Below are positions 60,677-64,000 of a DNA stretch of 64,000 nucleotides, piece after piece (within the stretch, counting starts at the first letter, position 1; each line of letters opens with the position of its first letter). The notes under the pieces were generated by a model. That model saw only the letters and a program-made list of their open reading frames with translations, was not told where the DNA came from and ran no database searches. Source of the DNA: Tolypeutes matacus (Eukaryota > Chordata > Mammalia > Cingulata > Chlamyphoridae). Position numbers and translations under genes: made by a program. Location: assembly GCA_026826555.1 (NCBI GenBank), contig JAKSZT010054399.1, positions 5,247,174-5,311,173 of the forward strand, written 5' to 3'.

Positions 60677-61136
60677 GGGGTGGATGTGGCTCAAATGGTT
60701 GGGCGTCCGTCTGCCATATGGAGGGACCTGGGTTCGATCCCCGGGACCTCCTGGTAAAATAAAATATATATATATATATAGAAGGCACATGGGCTGCCAG
60801 GCTCTGTGTGCCGGTGAGCCGCCAGGCCCCGGGAGCCATGCAGCAAGATGATGACGTAACAGGAGAGAGACGCAGGGGAGAGACAAGACGAGATGCTCCG
60901 AAAGCTCTGAAAACCAGGAACCAAGGTGGCGCCAGTGGCAGAACACCTCTCCCCCACATCGGAGGTCTCCGGGATCAAATCTTGGTGAAGACTGGAGGAG
61001 GAGGATGAGAAGAGATGGCAGGAAACAGACACAGAGAATTTCCCAGCGAATGGACACAGAAACAGCAAAATGGGGAAGGGGGAGGTTTTAAATGGATAAA
61101 GTAAATAAATAAATCTTTAAAAAAAATTTTTTTTAA
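60677..61136 (+). mobile_element. Chimeric DAS-type SINE inserted in L1
   Basis: The tRNA(Ala)-like head has a pol III B box (gggttcgatccc) and is followed by an A-rich stretch and TA repeat. A tail of roughly 180 nt (gcaagatgatgacgtaacagg...) and a second, diverged tRNA-like box (ctcccccacatcggaggtc) follow, and the element ends with an A/T-rich tail. Exact 16-bp target duplications aagagatactaaagag flank it (60661-60676 and 61137-61152), placing the insertion inside L1 sequence. Confidence 0.95.
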
Positions 61137-61309
61137 AAGAGATACTAAAGAGAGTGGGGGAGCCTGAAAGGAAAAAACAAGGGCAAGAGACTTGGAGAAG
61201 AGTGTAGAAATGAAGATTATTAGGAAGGCTAAAAAAACAGACAATAGTAAGATATGACAATGGAAAGCCAAAGATAAAATGGATGAAGTAAGTAATGCCG
61301 TTACAGTAT

Positions 61310-63993
61310 TAATATTGAATGTTGATGGCTAGCACTCCCCAATCAAAAGACAAAGATTGATAGACTACACCCATCTATATTCTGTCCACAATACTCACCT
61401 CCAACGTAAAGACACAACTAGGTTGAAAGTGAAAGGTTTGGAAAAGGTATTCCACACAAATAGTAACCAAAGAAGTGCTGGAGTAGCGATACTAATATCG
61501 GACAAATTTAATTTTAAATGCAAAACAGTTACATGGGATGATGAATGTCACTATATATTAATAAAAGGGGCAATTCACCAAGAAGAAGTAACTATAATAA
61601 ATATTTATGCACCTAACCTGTGTGTCCCAAGATACATGAAGTACACACTGGCAAAACTGAAGGGAGAAATAGATGTCTGTACAATAATAGTTGGAGACTC
61701 CAATATTCCATTTTCAGTATTGGATAGAACATCTGGACAGAAGATAAATAAAGAAACAGAGAGGTTGAATAATATGATAAATGAACTAGACCTAGCAGAC
61801 ATTTATAGAGCATTACATGCCAAACCAGCAGAATATACATTCTTTTCAAGCATTCATGGATTCTTCTCCAGGATAAACCATATGTTGGGTCACAAGACAG
61901 GCCTCAATAAATTTAAAAAGACTGAAACAGAACATTTTCTCTGACCATAAATGAAATGAAGCTGGAAATCAATAATGGATGGAAAAATGGAAAATTCATA
62001 AATATATGGAGATTAAACAATACACTCTTAAATAATCAGTGAGTCAAAGAAGAAACTGCAAGAGAATTCAGTAAATATCTTGAGACAAGTGAAAATGAGA
62101 AGACAACATATCAAACCTAAGGGACACTGCAAAGGCAGTGTTGAGAGAGAAATTTAGAGCCCTCAATGCTTACATTAAAAAAGAAGAAAGAGCTAAAACT
62201 GAAGATCTAACTACACAACTGAAGGAACCAGGAAAAGAACAGCAAACTAATCCCAAACCAAGCTGAAAGAAAGAAATAGTAAAGATCAGAGCAGAAATGA
62301 AATCAAGAGAAACAAAAAACAAAAAAAAGAAAAGAAAATCAACAAAACCAAAGTTGGCTCTTTGAGAAGATCAACAAAATCCACAAATGCTTAGCTAGAC
62401 TGGCAAAGAAAAAAAGAGAAGACACAAACAAATAAAATCAGAAATGAGAGGTGGGACATTACCACAGACCTCGCAGAAATAAGAGAAATCATAAGACGAT
62501 ACTATGAACAACTATACGCCAAAAAACTAGACAATATAGATGAGATGGACAAATTCCTAGAAAGACAAGAACAACCTACACTGACCCTAGAAGAAACAGA
62601 AGACCTCAACAAACCATTCACAAGTAAAGAGATTAAAAGTCATCAGAAACCTCCCAAAGATGAAAAGCCCAGGACTAGATAGATGGCTTCACAGGTGGAT
62701 TCTATCAATCATTCAAAGACAATCTAATGCCAATCTTGCTCAAATTCTTCCAAAAAAATTGAACAGGAGAGAAAGCTACCAAACTCATTCTATGAAGCAA
62801 ACATTACCCTAATACCAAAACCAGATAAGTTTACTACAAAAAAAGAGAATTACAGACCAATATTTCTAATGAATATAGATGCAAAAATCCTCAACAAAAT
62901 ACTTGCAAACCAAATCCACAAGTACATTAAAAGAATTATACACCACGATCAAGTAAGTTTTATCCCAAGTATGCAAGGGTGGTTCAACACAAGAAAATCA
63001 ATTAGTGTAATAAACCATATTAATAAATTGAAGAAGAAAAATCGCATGATCCTCTTGATTGATGCAGAAAAGGCATCTGACAAAATACAGCATCCTTTCT
63101 TGATAAAAACACTCCAAAAGATAGGAATAGGAGGAAGCTTTCTGAATATAGTAAAGTGCATATATGAAAAACCTACAGCTAGCATTGTACCCAACAGTGA
63201 AAGACTGAAAGCTTTCCCACTGAGGTCAGGAACAAGACAAGGGTGCCCACTGTTATCACTGTTATTCAATATGTGCTAGAAGTTCTAGCTAGAGCAATTA
63301 GCCTAAAGAAATAAAAGGCACTCAAACAGGAAAGGAAGAAATAAAACCTTCACTATTCACTTATGCTATGTTCCTAAATCTAGAAAATCCTTAAAAATCC
63401 ACAAGAATGCTACTAGAACTAATAGATGAGTTCAGCAAAGTGGCAGGATACAAGACTAATACGCAGAAATTAATAGCATTTCTATACACTACTGATGAGC
63501 AACCTAAGGAGGAAATCGGGGGGGGCGGGGGGGAATCCATTTCTAATAGTGACTAAAAGAATCAAATATTTAGGAATAAACTTAATCAAGGGCATAAAGG
63601 ACCTATATTCAGAAAACTACAAACATTGCTGAAAAAAAACAAAGAAGATCTAAATAAATGGAAAGACATCCCGTGTTCATGGGCTGGAAGATTGTCAGTT
63701 CTACCCAAAGATGATTTAGAGATTCAATGCAATCCCCCCAAAAAATCCCAACAGCCTTTTTTGCAGAAATGGAAAAGCCAATTATCAAATTTATCTGGAA
63801 GGGTAAGGGGCCCCAAATACCCAAAAATGGCTTAAAAAAGAAGAACGAAGTTGGAGGACTCTCACTTCCTGACTTTAAAACATATTACTTAGCTACAGTG
63901 GTAAAAACAGCAAGGTATTGGCATAAAGACAGACAGACTGACCAATGGAACCGAATCGAAAATTCAAAAATAGACACATCTACGGTCAAGTGA
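61310..63993 (+). pseudogene. L1 second open reading frame (endonuclease / reverse transcriptase), broken
   Basis: Segments recognised in order: LNVDG followed by a stop (about 61317-61334), endonuclease domain with VAILISDK, IINIYAPN and VGDSN motifs (to 61944), then many stops and frameshifts, reverse-transcriptase fingers and palm ([18 protein letters not shown] region, here [22 protein letters not shown]), a catalytic box with both Asp lost, and the conserved C-terminal [10 protein letters not shown] and [12 protein letters not shown]. Family function would be target nicking and reverse transcription, but catalytic residues are missing and the frame is broken repeatedly. Confidence 0.88.
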
Positions 63994-64000
63994 CTTTTGA

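Larger units (their letters stand above)
57594..64000 (-). other. HIVEP1: HIVEP1 intron 3, partial
   Basis: This is sequence upstream of the giant exon on the minus strand and it continues past the window. 57594-59010 is AT-rich, with a pyrimidine tract at the acceptor and no recognised element. From about 59011 it is occupied by a plus-strand L1 with an inserted SINE. No upstream coding exon of HIVEP1 was found here. Confidence 0.8.
59011..64000 (+). mobile_element. Long decayed L1 retrotransposon, 3' end outside window
   Basis: The 5' region begins near 59011 (cctggaagatggcgtc) and resembles the inverted 5' region at 18140-18761. The first reading frame starts at ATG 59810 (MAQPRE...), has an in-frame TAA at 59918-59920, then continues as a coiled-coil-rich segment (to 60181) and, in other frames, as an RNA-binding-type segment ending in TDKRKLREYVTKRPELQEIL before a SINE. 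The second reading frame runs from about 61310. It has an endonuclease-like part to 61944 and a reverse-transcriptase-like part at 62869-63279, and continues with the C-terminal segment at 63727-63993. It is clearly dead. There is a stop after LNVDG. The endonuclease QETHL-type motif reads HNTHL. The FADD catalytic box near 63350-63365 has lost both aspartates. It lies antisense to HIVEP1. Confidence 0.93.

Noticed and set aside
1..64000. Undescribed multi-gene system, CRISPR, operon or phage-like island
   Set aside because: The window is mammalian chromosomal DNA with one known gene plus transposons; nothing indicates a novel gene cluster.

Overview
This is a vertebrate nuclear window, almost certainly from a placental mammal of the order Xenarthra (armadillo, sloth or anteater). 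It is AT-rich, has intron-split genes, and carries MIR, L2 and L1 elements. It also carries many copies of a tRNA(Ala)-headed SINE of the armadillo DAS type, present as monomers, dimers and a chimeric form with a tail of about 180 nt plus a second tRNA-like box. I cannot tell armadillo from sloth from the sequence alone.

One protein-coding gene is present: HIVEP1 (ZNF40, also called PRDII-BF1, MBP-1 or Schnurri-1), on the minus strand. Six consecutive coding exons can be placed: 51652-57593, 47723-47856, 46780-46955, 42167-42268, 27344-27849 and 24604-25776. They join in frame over 8,033 nt, giving 2,676 residues plus the stop. Only about the first 32 residues lie in upstream exons beyond position 64000. 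The joined protein has both ZAS zinc-finger pairs, the central single zinc finger, a basic nuclear-localisation-like block and an acidic stretch. The intron between the second and third of these exons starts with GC instead of GT, and exon phase shows that the GC site must be used.

Layout. Positions 1-24,260 are downstream of HIVEP1 and hold only repeats and anonymous sequence: DAS-SINEs, L1 tails, MIRs, retroviral-type solo LTRs, and an L1 (14779-18761) that is internally deleted, flanked by a target duplication and itself split by an LTR. Positions 24,260-57,593 are HIVEP1 exons and introns, with antisense SINEs, L1 tails, L2 and one hAT-like DNA transposon. Positions 57,594-64,000 are intron sequence that includes a long, decayed L1 on the plus strand (from about 59011 past the window end), with a DAS-SINE inserted in its first reading frame.

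I found no RNA gene, CRISPR array or undescribed multi-gene system. The most interesting signals are the GC-AG intron with a perfect hairpin just inside it, the end-to-end but internally deleted L1, a trimeric SINE, and an L1 5' region lying 1.4 kb upstream of the giant exon in an orientation that could drive antisense transcription into HIVEP1.
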